Source: Helicobacteraceae bacterium (lineage in GTDB: Bacteria; Campylobacterota; Campylobacteria; Campylobacterales; Sulfurimonadaceae). From it: DNA of 9,958 nucleotides. Where the stretch lies: NCBI GenBank assembly GCA_027056525.1, contig JALUKO010000187.1, positions 1 through 9,958 on the forward strand, given 5' to 3'. The position numbers and the translations under genes were made by a program. Each line of letters begins with the position of its first letter. Within the stretch, counting starts at the first letter, position 1. A model generated the notes under the pieces. The model worked only from the letters and a program-made list of their open reading frames with translations. It was not told the DNA's origin and searched no databases. Shown here piece by piece: positions 1 through 6,971 of this stretch.

Positions 1-10
1 GCTTTATTTT

Positions 11-24
11 TTGATTTATATTAA
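11..24. promoter_or_regulatory. Candidate FNR/CRP-family operator
   Basis: The 14 bases read TTGAT-TTAT-ATTAA and match 9 of the 10 defined bases of the FNR consensus TTGATnnnnATCAA. The centre, about 17.5, would put a class II start site near base 59; TAAATT at 49-54 is a possible but weak -10 box. That start would leave a leader of only about 12 bases, with the Shine-Dalgarno sequence at its very 5' end, so the promoter may be placed differently. Oxygen- or NO-responsive control of an NO reductase operon by a CRP/FNR regulator is common in denitrifiers. The background is very AT-rich, so a chance match is possible. Confidence 0.4.
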
Positions 25-71
25 AGTTATATTATTAATTTATTTTTGTAAATTAAAATAAAGGAGAAACA

Positions 72-659
72 ATGGCTGATTCAGTTGATGTGTTAAGTAC
101 ACTTAAACTAGTCTATACGATCTATGCACTCGCAGTGATATCTCTTATTGCCTGGTATGCATATCGTATTACACAACGGGGAGAGGTAAAACCTGCTAAA
201 AAAGCTATCTTTTGGACTTATGTTACTGTCCTTATCACTATGGGAACAGGGCTTCACTTTCTAACATTCAATCTTGTACCGTGGGTACCAATGGATTTAG
301 ACAGAGCAAATATAAAATCGGAAAAAACTTTCAAAATCATATACAAAGATCATGTGATTACACTTGATGAAAAACCGATGAGAGTTCCATGTAATAAATA
401 TGTGATCTTTGACGCTTACAGCGAAGATCTGACGTATGGTTTTGGAATATTCAGACAAGATCATTCACTCGTTACACAGATGCAAGTTGTTCCGGGTAAT
501 GGAAATGATTTGATGTGGAAATTTGGAAAAAACGGAACCTACTATATTCGTTCTACCGAGTATTCCGGACCTAAGGGTACGCAGATGATTGTGCAGGATG
601 CTGTAATAGTAAGTGGTTGTCAAGAAGACGACACTAAGTCAATGAAGAAAGGAATATAA
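72..659 (+). CDS. Cytochrome oxidase subunit II-like protein lacking CuA (putative gNOR small subunit)
   Basis: This 195-residue protein has the heme-copper oxidase subunit II layout. Two N-terminal membrane helices (about 12-32 and 46-70) are followed by a cupredoxin-like domain (about 80-182) that would face the periplasm. The typical subunit II phrases are present, such as VPGNGN at 140-145 and GTYYIRSTEYSG at 155-166. The copper ligands are not. The first CuA His is replaced by Tyr122, the two Cys by Ser161 and Ser165, and the second His by Gly169; Glu163 and Met172 remain. It therefore cannot hold a normal CuA centre and is unlikely to accept electrons from cytochrome c by the usual route; a quinol donor is the natural alternative, as in CyoA-type subunits. 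The start ATG follows AAAGGAGA at 60-67. The stop lies one base before the catalytic subunit gene, so the two are co-transcribed. The role in a gNOR-type NO reductase is inferred from the partner subunit. Confidence 0.82.
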   Translation: MADSVDVLSTLKLVYTIYALAVISLIAWYAYRITQRGEVKPAKKAIFWTYVTVLITMGTGLHFLTFNLVPWVPMDLDRANIKSEKTFKIIYKDHVITLDEKPMRVPCNKYVIFDAYSEDLTYGFGIFRQDHSLVTQMQVVPGNGNDLMWKFGKNGTYYIRSTEYSGPKGTQMIVQDAVIVSGCQEDDTKSMKKGI

Positions 660-660
660 G

Positions 661-2292
661 ATGAGTTTTTTAAATAAACTTCTTGATGGACATGAAGGTG
701 GTCTTAAGCACGAAGGTATGACACCAATGCAAAAAATCGCAATGCGTTTTGTGGTTATTGGTCTTCTGTACTATGGTTTAGCTGCTCTAGAGGGTATGAT
801 TATGCGTATGTACGAGATTAAACCTCTTCCTTTTATCGATGAAAGTCACTTTTTTTCTATCATGACAGTTCACCCTATGGTTGGAATTTTTGGGTCATCA
901 TATATGATAGTATTTGGTGCATTTTTATTTTTAACTCCATTTTTGATGAAAAAACCTATCTACTCTATTAAGATGGCAAATCAATCTTGGATGTTTATTG
1001 GTGGTGGTACACTTATCATGTGGCTTGCAGGATTTCTTTTTTCATATGCTCCACTATATACTCTGTACTGGCCTCTTCCTGCTGACACTGAACAGTTTAC
1101 TGCTATTGGCGGTATCGTTTATATCGTTGGTGTTGTTGGTATTATGATTGGTACATTCCTTTATACTTACAATGTATTTAAGACTATTGTTTACACACCG
1201 CAAGGTTGGGAAAAACAACCAGCTGGTGAGTTACTAAAATCTGCGCTTGGTATTACTGGTCTTATGAATTTCTTTAGAAAAAAAGATATAGAGCACCTTG
1301 TTCCACTTCCTATTGCTGCTATTGCAAGGGGTACTATTGATGTTGGACTCAATGCTATTGTTATCTCAACTGCCGGTGTATTAATTCTTATCTATTTAGT
1401 TGCAAATGGGCTTTTTAGTGCAGACATGCAAGGTACTTGGGTAGATGCTCTTTTATATAAAAACATCTTTTGGTGGGGTCTTGACTTAGTTGCCGATGGA
1501 CTTGTTCTAGTTTTTGTAGCCGGTACTTGGTATTTACTTGCTATGATGATAAGTGGAAAAGATCTCTATATGCAAAATGTCGCCCGTGCCGCACTCTTTT
1601 TAGAGATGGTTGTTTCTTGGACAGTTTGGTCCCACCACCTTATGAGTGATCAAGGTCAATCCAATACACTTAAAGTTCTTTCAGGTGAAGTTGTAACTGC
1701 TTTTGAGCTTGTAACTCAAGGTATCGCTGTATTTATCGTTTTAACTACACTTTACAAAGCCAAACCTATCAAAATAACAAATGAGTTGAAGTTTCTTCTC
1801 GGTGGAATCTTAGGTTTTATGTTGGCTGTTCCTGCTGGAATCATCCAGGCCGACCTTGGTATGAATAGAATTTTACACAACACTCAGTGGATCATCGGTA
1901 ACCACGTGCATGTTGCAATACTTGTCGGTCTTACTATGACACTCTACAGTGCTATTTATGTCCTGTTTCCGATTTTAACAAATGGGGTCAAACTATACTC
2001 TCAAAAACTAGCAAATGCCCACTTTTGGCTACACCTTGTCGGTGGTATTGGTATGGGTGCCTTTATGGGTATGGCAGGAATTGATGGGATGCTCAGACGC
2101 ACCATATATTATAACGGTGAGTATAACATCTATATGATTCTAGCCGGGCTCTGTGGTGCTATGATGCTATTAGCATTTGTACTGTTTCTATACAACATAA
2201 TTATGAGTATCGGTCTTAAAGGACTGCTTGGTATCTACCAACCCTCTCCAATGAATACTCATGAATGTATCGCCGAAGCAAAGGATAAATAA
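661..2292 (+). CDS. Heme-copper oxidase superfamily catalytic subunit, probable gNOR-type nitric oxide reductase
   Basis: This integral membrane protein of 543 residues has about 12 predicted helices and the heme ligand pattern of the superfamily. His71 in helix II and His417 would bind the low-spin heme, and His415 the high-spin heme, in the segment HNTQWIIGNHVH at 406-417. His325-His326 supply two ligands of the second active-site metal. The third ligand, normally the His in helix VI, is Asp275: the local sequence WWGLDLVADG (271-280) aligns with the WWVVHLWVEG region of NorB, with His replaced by Asp and Glu by Asp279. No helix VI tyrosine of the oxidase kind is present. Absence of that Tyr and the His-to-Asp change argue against O2 reduction and fit the gNOR class proposed from genome analyses of epsilonproteobacteria. 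The likely reaction is reduction of NO to N2O. AAAGGA at 648-653 precedes the start. The assignment as NO reductase is inference, and the activity is not visible from sequence. Confidence 0.78.
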   Translation: MSFLNKLLDGHEGGLKHEGMTPMQKIAMRFVVIGLLYYGLAALEGMIMRMYEIKPLPFIDESHFFSIMTVHPMVGIFGSSYMIVFGAFLFLTPFLMKKPIYSIKMANQSWMFIGGGTLIMWLAGFLFSYAPLYTLYWPLPADTEQFTAIGGIVYIVGVVGIMIGTFLYTYNVFKTIVYTPQGWEKQPAGELLKSALGITGLMNFFRKKDIEHLVPLPIAAIARGTIDVGLNAIVISTAGVLILIYLVANGLFSADMQGTWVDALLYKNIFWWGLDLVADGLVLVFVAGTWYLLAMMISGKDLYMQNVARAALFLEMVVSWTVWSHHLMSDQGQSNTLKVLSGEVVTAFELVTQGIAVFIVLTTLYKAKPIKITNELKFLLGGILGFMLAVPAGIIQADLGMNRILHNTQWIIGNHVHVAILVGLTMTLYSAIYVLFPILTNGVKLYSQKLANAHFWLHLVGGIGMGAFMGMAGIDGMLRRTIYYNGEYNIYMILAGLCGAMMLLAFVLFLYNIIMSIGLKGLLGIYQPSPMNTHECIAEAKDK

Positions 2293-2450
2293 TGAAATAC
2301 TTTATGATTATATTAGTTCTAATTGTAGTTGCATTAGCTGCTCTTTTTATCATAAAAGATAATGACCTTCTTCTTGTCGGTGCTATTATTACTATCATCG
2401 CCGGATTTTGGATAGCGGTTTTTCAAATCCCAAAAGAGTCTGACTCTTAA
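2292..2450 (+). CDS. Small two-helix membrane protein, probable accessory subunit of the NO reductase
   Basis: This 52-residue ORF starts at an ATG whose A is the last base of the preceding stop codon (TAATG), a classical translational coupling arrangement. AAAGGA at 2280-2285 sits six bases upstream of the start. The product is strongly hydrophobic, with one helix at about 2-21 and a second at about 26-46, joined by a short polar turn with KDND at 22-25. The C-terminus is short and charged (PKESDS). No cysteine, histidine or recognisable metal site is present. Size and position resemble the tiny subunits that accompany heme-copper oxidases, so a structural or assembly role with the two upstream products is likely. 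I do not recognise a named family. The hairpin that follows the stop marks the end of the operon. Confidence 0.75.
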   Translation: MKYFMIILVLIVVALAALFIIKDNDLLLVGAIITIIAGFWIAVFQIPKESDS

Positions 2451-2456
2451 AGCAAA

Positions 2457-2483
2457 AACCAATATGGACTTTCCATATTGGTT
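2457..2483. terminator. Perfect 12-bp hairpin after the NO reductase operon
   Basis: The arms AACCAATATGGA (2457-2468) and TCCATATTGGTT (2472-2483) are exact reverse complements around a three-base CTT loop, starting six bases after the stop codon of the small membrane gene. The + strand downstream arm is not followed by a T-run, so it is not a textbook Rho-independent terminator for the + transcript. Read on the minus strand, the stem is followed by TTTTTGCTTT, a reasonable U-tract. It may act in both directions or as a 3' stability hairpin. Confidence 0.55.
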
Positions 2484-2584
2484 CACACATTTACATACTT
2501 CCCGTTTATTAAACTCCTGCACAAATACACTCTTACTAGAAAGAAAATAGATAACCTCAACAGCTTTATAGCTATATGGTTAAA

Positions 2585-2632
2585 TTTTAATCATCTAATT
2601 TTTTATGGATTGTATATTTTTTAATCATTTAG
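2585..2632. repeat. Imperfect direct repeat upstream of the nitrate porter
   Basis: TTTTAATCATCTAA at 2585-2598 recurs as TTTTAATCATTTAG at 2619-2632, with 12 of 14 bases identical and a 34-base (about three helical turns) spacing. The copies lie 27-74 bases upstream of the putative -10 box at 2659-2664, a position suited to an activator. No known regulator can be named from the sequence, and AT-rich background makes chance similarity possible. Confidence 0.3.
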
Positions 2633-2658
2633 CTATACTAAATACATTAATTACATAT

Positions 2659-2664
2659 TATAAT
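2659..2664 (+). promoter_or_regulatory. Candidate -10 box for the nitrate porter operon
   Basis: A perfect TATAAT lies 31 bases before the porter start codon, in an AT-rich stretch with no recognisable -35 element, as is usual for sigma-70 promoters in Campylobacterota. Transcription would begin near base 2671, giving a leader of about 25 bases that contains the Shine-Dalgarno sequence AGGAG at 2682-2686. The rest of the 245-base gap (2451-2695) holds the hairpin and the direct repeat; no small gene or RNA was recognised in it. Confidence 0.5.
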
Positions 2665-2695
2665 TACAACATCAATTTTTCAGGAGACACTATTT

Positions 2696-3976
2696 ATGGC
2701 AGGATTTAAACAATTAAAAGGGCAAGGGCACGCACCAACGCTTTTTATGGCTTTTTTATATTTCGATGTAAGTTTTATGGTCTGGACAATGCTTGGACCA
2801 TTAAGTACAGAGATTGCAGAAGCACTTGCTCTCAACGGTTACATTATGACAGCGGGGGAAAAAGCAACTTTACTTTCGCTTCCGATTCTCTCAGGAGCTA
2901 TTTTAAGAATAGTACTCGGTTTTGGTGTGGATAAACTTGGAGCAAAAATGACAGCTTTACTTGCGCAGTCGGTTGTTATAGCTTCATTATTAACTGCATT
3001 TTTTATGGGTGACAGTATCACATACAACGCACTACTCATCGTAGCACTTGGTCTTGGTTTTGCAGGAGCATCGTTTGCTGTTGCCCTTCCACAAGCTGGG
3101 CAGTGGTATCCGCCTAAACTTCAGGGGGTTGTTCTTGGTATTGCGGGAGCCGGTAATATCGGTGTTGTTATTGACTTTCTCTTCGCACCAAAGATCGCTG
3201 AACTGTGGGGATGGTCAGCTGTATTTGGAGTAGGTGCTGCAATGGCGATCCTTGTGTTTATCGCTTATCTGTTTATAGCAAAAAATGCTCCAGAGTCTGT
3301 ATATAAAGCTCGTCCTAAAAAGCTTACAGACTATGGGAAACTTCTCAAAGACAAAGATACATGGTGGTTTTCACTCTTTTACGCTATTAGCTTTGGTGGT
3401 TTTGTTGGTTTTGCAGGGTATATGAAAGTATATCTTATGAACACTTACCAAGCAGATATGAGTGCTTTTGGTTTGGATGTACTTGATGAAAGTAACGTGA
3501 AAGTTATTGCAGGATATTTCGGCGCTCTTTGTATATTTGCAGGAGCTGTTCTTCGTCCTGTTGGAGGGGGTGTCGCTGACAAACTCGGCGGTATCAAATC
3601 TTTGTACATTTTCTTTGGTTTGGTTGCACTACTTGCAATTATTAATGCTACCATTACATTGCCTTTTGGCATTGCGATCTTTGTACTTTTCTTGATCATG
3701 GCTAACTTAGGTATGGCAAACGGTGCTGTTTTTCAACTTGTACCTCAACGTTTTGCCAAAGATATGGGAATTATGACAGGTATTGTCGGATGTGCCGGAG
3801 GACTTGGCGGTACTGCACTTATCAAAACTCTCGGATGGAGTAAGGGTGCATTTGATGGCTACTCTGCAGGTTTTATGATCTTTGCTGCGGTTGTTCTTGT
3901 TGCAATAGCCGGCATCTCTTTTGTAAAAACAAGATGGAGAACTACATGGGGTGTACAAGCCGGCGGTAGAATCTAA
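2696..3976 (+). CDS. narK: NNP-family nitrate/nitrite transporter (NarK/NasA type)
   Basis: The 426-residue protein is a 12-helix major facilitator transporter of the nitrate/nitrite porter family, acting in the inner membrane. The two substrate-binding arginines of the family are present: Arg71 in LRIVLGFGVDKLG (TM2) and Arg287 in LRPVGGGVADKLGG (TM8). Both are followed by the MFS loop pattern GxxxDKxG. The nitrate signature is visible twice, as GIAGAGNIG (148-156) and GIVGCAGGLGG (362-372), and NGAVFQLVPQRF at 342-353 is another family hallmark. The length fits single-domain NarK/NasA proteins. AGGAG lies nine bases before the ATG. The gene is followed after 17 bases by the kinase/phosphatase gene, so they probably share a transcript. 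Whether it imports nitrate, exports nitrite or exchanges the two cannot be told from sequence; the NO reductase next door favours a respiratory role, while the kinase partner is typical of assimilatory nasA loci. Confidence 0.9.
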   Translation: MAGFKQLKGQGHAPTLFMAFLYFDVSFMVWTMLGPLSTEIAEALALNGYIMTAGEKATLLSLPILSGAILRIVLGFGVDKLGAKMTALLAQSVVIASLLTAFFMGDSITYNALLIVALGLGFAGASFAVALPQAGQWYPPKLQGVVLGIAGAGNIGVVIDFLFAPKIAELWGWSAVFGVGAAMAILVFIAYLFIAKNAPESVYKARPKKLTDYGKLLKDKDTWWFSLFYAISFGGFVGFAGYMKVYLMNTYQADMSAFGLDVLDESNVKVIAGYFGALCIFAGAVLRPVGGGVADKLGGIKSLYIFFGLVALLAIINATITLPFGIAIFVLFLIMANLGMANGAVFQLVPQRFAKDMGIMTGIVGCAGGLGGTALIKTLGWSKGAFDGYSAGFMIFAAVVLVAIAGISFVKTRWRTTWGVQAGGRI

Positions 3977-3993
3977 AAAATAAAAGGTTTATA

Positions 3994-5631
3994 ATGGCAT
4001 CAAACAACATCAAATATACTGGCTTTTCACTTGCTAAGGGAAAAGATCTCACCGGTGATGACTTCTATGATGTCAAAACCATCGGTGATCTAACCATAGC
4101 GATCGTATGTGATGGCGTTGGCAGTGCAACAGAGGGTGCAGAAGCTGCCAAACGCACCACAAAATATCTGATGAACAACTTCAAAATACGTCCAAAAACG
4201 TGGAGTATTGAAAAGTCTATAAAGTCTTTTATAGAATCTATCAACGCTATACTTTATCAAGAATCGCAGATAAACTACGAATCAAGTGAACTTGTAACAA
4301 CATTGACTATTGTCGTTATACAAGGAAATCGGCTTTATGGTGCCAACGTCGGAGACAGCAGAGTTTACCTCTACAGAAACAACAAACTGAACCAACTTTC
4401 TTATGATCATGCTATGGATGAAGAGGGGTTTGAAAACGTACTGACACAGGCTATAGGTATCGACACCGAGGTACAACCCTACTATTTTGAAAACCTTGTA
4501 GAAAAAAACGATAAAATTCTTCTGTGTAGTGATGGTCTTTATAATGTTATGGATCCTATGCAACTACAAAAAGGTGTAGTGCTTGGGGCACATGCATTAG
4601 TGAAAAAAGCCAGTAAACTTATGGAAGATGACCTGCCTGATGATACAACTGCCGTCGTCATAGACATACTTCAAGCAGATGAACTGACAACACTTAAACA
4701 ACAAAAACTTGAAATTCCCGACACACTCAAAGTGGGACAGAGCATTGATGGCTACACACTGACAAAACCTCTTATACAAAATGAAAGAACCTGGCTGGTT
4801 CACAAAAAAACAAAAGATTATGTTCTAAAATTTGCTCCTACAGAAGCAAAAGAAGACCCTATGATCCTTGACCTTTTTGTCAAAGAAGCATGGAATGCAA
4901 AACGTCTTAAAGCTGACTTTTTTCCAAAAGCAGTTATACCAAAGAACAGAACCCACCGTTACTATGTTATGCAACTTTTTCACGGTGAAGATCTGGATAA
5001 CTACCTCTCACACAAGAACATCACTATAGATGATGCGGTAGAGTTGGCATCGACACTTCTGAATATGTCTCAGTTTTTAGTCAAATATGACCTCGTTCAC
5101 GGTGATATAAAACCGCAAAATATTATGATAGCAAAAGATGATGATGAAAATCTTGAGTTTAAAATCATCGACTTTGGAAGTATTACAGAGATCTTTTCAA
5201 ATGATTCCAAAGCGGGAACACCTAGTTTTCTTTCACCTGAGCGCTTTCAAAATGAAGCTATCTGTGAATCGAGTGAAATATTTTCTATTGGTGTAACACT
5301 TTATTTGAGTTTGACAGGAAAATATCCCTACGGCGAGATAGAACCTTTTCAAACTCCGACATTTAAAGAAGCAAAAAAGCCAAGCACATTTAACAAAAAC
5401 ATCCCTGATTGGCTTGACAGTGTTATACTCAGAGCTATTGCCATAGATAAGCAAAGACGCTATGCACACTATTCTGAGATGGCGTATGAGATCAAACACC
5501 CACAAAAGGTTAAACCATTCTTTGCAAAAAACGCTTCTTTGATGGAGCGCTCACCCTTGGCTTTTTATAAGGGTGGTTTCATTATAATGACTATCATTAA
5601 TTTTATACTTCTAGTATGGATGAATGCCTAA
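3994..5631 (+). CDS. Bifunctional PP2C phosphatase / serine-threonine protein kinase, tail-anchored
   Basis: This 545-residue fusion has an N-terminal PP2C phosphatase (about 5-226). Its metal-binding motifs are visible: VCDGVGS with Asp40, GANVGDSR with Asp121, LCSDGL with Asp180 and PDDTTAVVI with Asp217. A Hanks-type kinase follows (about 252-500), with Lys279 in VLKF, Glu298 as its salt-bridge partner, the catalytic loop HGDIKPQN (369-376, catalytic Asp371), the DFG of Asp393 and an APE-like SPE at 414-416. The glycine-rich loop is degenerate and the HRD arginine is glycine, so regulation by activation-loop phosphorylation may be weak. One hydrophobic helix at about 526-543 ends the protein, leaving both enzymes in the cytosol at the membrane. 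Similar fusions stand beside nasA in nitrate assimilation clusters, for example in Pseudomonas. Regulation of the porter or of nitrate metabolism is therefore plausible but unproven. Spacing of 17 bases from the porter gene suggests one operon. Confidence 0.9.
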   Translation: MASNNIKYTGFSLAKGKDLTGDDFYDVKTIGDLTIAIVCDGVGSATEGAEAAKRTTKYLMNNFKIRPKTWSIEKSIKSFIESINAILYQESQINYESSELVTTLTIVVIQGNRLYGANVGDSRVYLYRNNKLNQLSYDHAMDEEGFENVLTQAIGIDTEVQPYYFENLVEKNDKILLCSDGLYNVMDPMQLQKGVVLGAHALVKKASKLMEDDLPDDTTAVVIDILQADELTTLKQQKLEIPDTLKVGQSIDGYTLTKPLIQNERTWLVHKKTKDYVLKFAPTEAKEDPMILDLFVKEAWNAKRLKADFFPKAVIPKNRTHRYYVMQLFHGEDLDNYLSHKNITIDDAVELASTLLNMSQFLVKYDLVHGDIKPQNIMIAKDDDENLEFKIIDFGSITEIFSNDSKAGTPSFLSPERFQNEAICESSEIFSIGVTLYLSLTGKYPYGEIEPFQTPTFKEAKKPSTFNKNIPDWLDSVILRAIAIDKQRRYAHYSEMAYEIKHPQKVKPFFAKNASLMERSPLAFYKGGFIIMTIINFILLVWMNA

Positions 5632-5653
5632 CCCTCTAATATAAAGTGAGTCG

Positions 5654-6970
5654 ATGAGCTGGCTAAATTTTTTTGAAACAAAAACACAACAAAAGCATCC
5701 TTTTGGACGAGGTATCAACGCGAATATCTCTCCCCACGAAGAGGAGCTGTTCAATAAATCCTATGAAGCATTTGAAAATAAAGATATACTCAATGCTTAT
5801 GAGTATTTTTTCTTATCGCTAGAGAACTTTACCAATAAACAATCCAACCAAAATATTTTGATAGACAAACAAGATCCTCATCAACTAAAGTTTACTCTCT
5901 TTCAAGGTACGGCAAAAATAGAGGGCTATGTAACTTCTGAGTTTTTTTATGCTGAAGCTATTATCATCAAAAAACAAGATACCCACGTAGCACTCAAACG
6001 CTATGTGCTTGAGCGAAATTATCAGTTAACGTATGCCTATTATTTTACGGACGATACCTATGTGAAACTCAAACTCTACCATGACAATATCACAATGAAC
6101 CCACACAAGATCTTTTTCCCTTTAAGAGAATTAGCCCTCAATGCGGATTTTGACAAAGAGTACCTAAAGTTCGAGTTCACTCATATGACGCTAGAAGATA
6201 TAGAGCATCTTCGAGAAGTTCCAAAAACGGAACTACGTATAAAGTATGATTTTTTACATATTTGGATAGATCAGCTTATAACAAAAATAGAGACATTTCC
6301 ACCCAATGACAACGCAGGAATGCAGGCATTTTCTTATCTCAATTTTCTTTTTAAAGTTGACTATCTTTTAGTTCCAAAATATGAGATATACCAGAAAATG
6401 AGTAAAAAGATACAAGAATACTTTAGCAATGAAACATCGACTACAGAAGCTAAAAATGAGGAGTTACGAGAGTATATATATGAACTCAGAAGCATGAGTT
6501 TTGAAAACTTCCAAGAAAAATTTTATGATGCAAAGTATACGTTTAATCCTACCGAAAAAACTTCTATAGAAGAGATTAATAACTTTATAAACGAATCAAT
6601 AATTAAAATAAGATGGTACAAAAACAACCGCTACAACCAGATCATACCGACAATGTACAAATACATTGCTTTTTATCTTCTTTATAATTATGGTCTGCAC
6701 CCCGTTACAAAAGAGCTGCTGCACACCTTGGTAGAGATTCAAAATCCAGACTTTTTTAAAGCATTGGGTTACCACACCCTTTACGATGAAAAAACAAATA
6801 CATTTTCTAAAAAAACAATCATTTCCAAAATAGAAGAGACTATCACTCCTTATCAGGAGCGTTTTAAAAGTCTTGAGCCCTTTGGAAATAAACTCAATTT
6901 TTCTTCACTTAATGAGTTTAGTAACAGCTTTTACATACAACTTAAACATCTCAATTTTGAGGAGGTCTAG
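5654..6970 (+). CDS. Uncharacterised protein with a YbjN/type-III-chaperone-like domain
   Basis: I do not recognise a named family for this 438-residue, soluble, Lys/Glu/Phe/Tyr-rich protein. No signal peptide or membrane helix is evident. Residues 29-60 form one TPR-like helix pair (EEELFNKSYEAFENKDILNAYEYF region). Residues about 78-165 read as beta strands framed by helices and align with the C-terminal domain of the neighbouring protease: GTAKIE at 85-90, YVLERNYQLTY at 117-127 and FFPLREL at 154-160. The rest (190-438) is mostly helical, with no conserved catalytic pattern that I can see. The gene starts 22 bases after the kinase gene behind a weak AAAGTGAG (5643-5650), and its last codons contain the ribosome binding site of the protease gene, so the two are translationally coupled. 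A role as partner, adaptor or substrate of the protease is inferred from coupling and the shared domain. Confidence 0.8.
   Translation: MSWLNFFETKTQQKHPFGRGINANISPHEEELFNKSYEAFENKDILNAYEYFFLSLENFTNKQSNQNILIDKQDPHQLKFTLFQGTAKIEGYVTSEFFYAEAIIIKKQDTHVALKRYVLERNYQLTYAYYFTDDTYVKLKLYHDNITMNPHKIFFPLRELALNADFDKEYLKFEFTHMTLEDIEHLREVPKTELRIKYDFLHIWIDQLITKIETFPPNDNAGMQAFSYLNFLFKVDYLLVPKYEIYQKMSKKIQEYFSNETSTTEAKNEELREYIYELRSMSFENFQEKFYDAKYTFNPTEKTSIEEINNFINESIIKIRWYKNNRYNQIIPTMYKYIAFYLLYNYGLHPVTKELLHTLVEIQNPDFFKALGYHTLYDEKTNTFSKKTIISKIEETITPYQERFKSLEPFGNKLNFSSLNEFSNSFYIQLKHLNFEEV
6959..6966 (+). promoter_or_regulatory. Ribosome binding site fixing a TTG start
   Basis: GAGGAGGT is a near-perfect Shine-Dalgarno sequence embedded in the last codons of the upstream gene (Glu-Glu-Val-stop). 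It stands five bases before TTG at 6972 and is the strongest such site in the window. It decides the start of the protease gene in favour of TTG over an ATG at 6873 that would overlap the upstream gene by 98 bases. Confidence 0.75.
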
Positions 6971-6971
6971 T

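Noticed and set aside
661..2292. Annotation as a cytochrome c oxidase (aa3 or cbb3) subunit I
   Set aside because: The helix VI His-Pro-Glu-Val-Tyr or His-Asn patterns of oxidases are absent; Asp275 occupies the metal ligand position and the partner subunit lacks CuA.
2216..2522. Two short minus-strand reading frames across the end of the NO reductase operon
   Set aside because: They lie opposite real coding sequence and the hairpin, have no good ribosome binding site, and encode no recognisable protein.
2567..2576. TATAGCTATA palindrome as an operator
   Set aside because: A ten-base AT-rich palindrome is expected by chance in this region, and it matches no regulator site I can name.
2647..2668. 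TTAATTACA / ATAATTACA repeat around the -10 box
   Set aside because: Short and of low complexity; it is better explained by AT-rich promoter composition.
3445..3958. Minus-strand and alternative-frame reading frames within the porter gene
   Set aside because: They are shadows of a gene with clear family motifs; none has its own initiation signals.
6873..6971. Upstream ATG start for the protease gene
   Set aside because: It would overlap the upstream coding sequence by 98 bases, has no ribosome binding site, and the added residues do not resemble a protease N-terminus or a convincing signal peptide; TTG 6972 has an ideal Shine-Dalgarno sequence.
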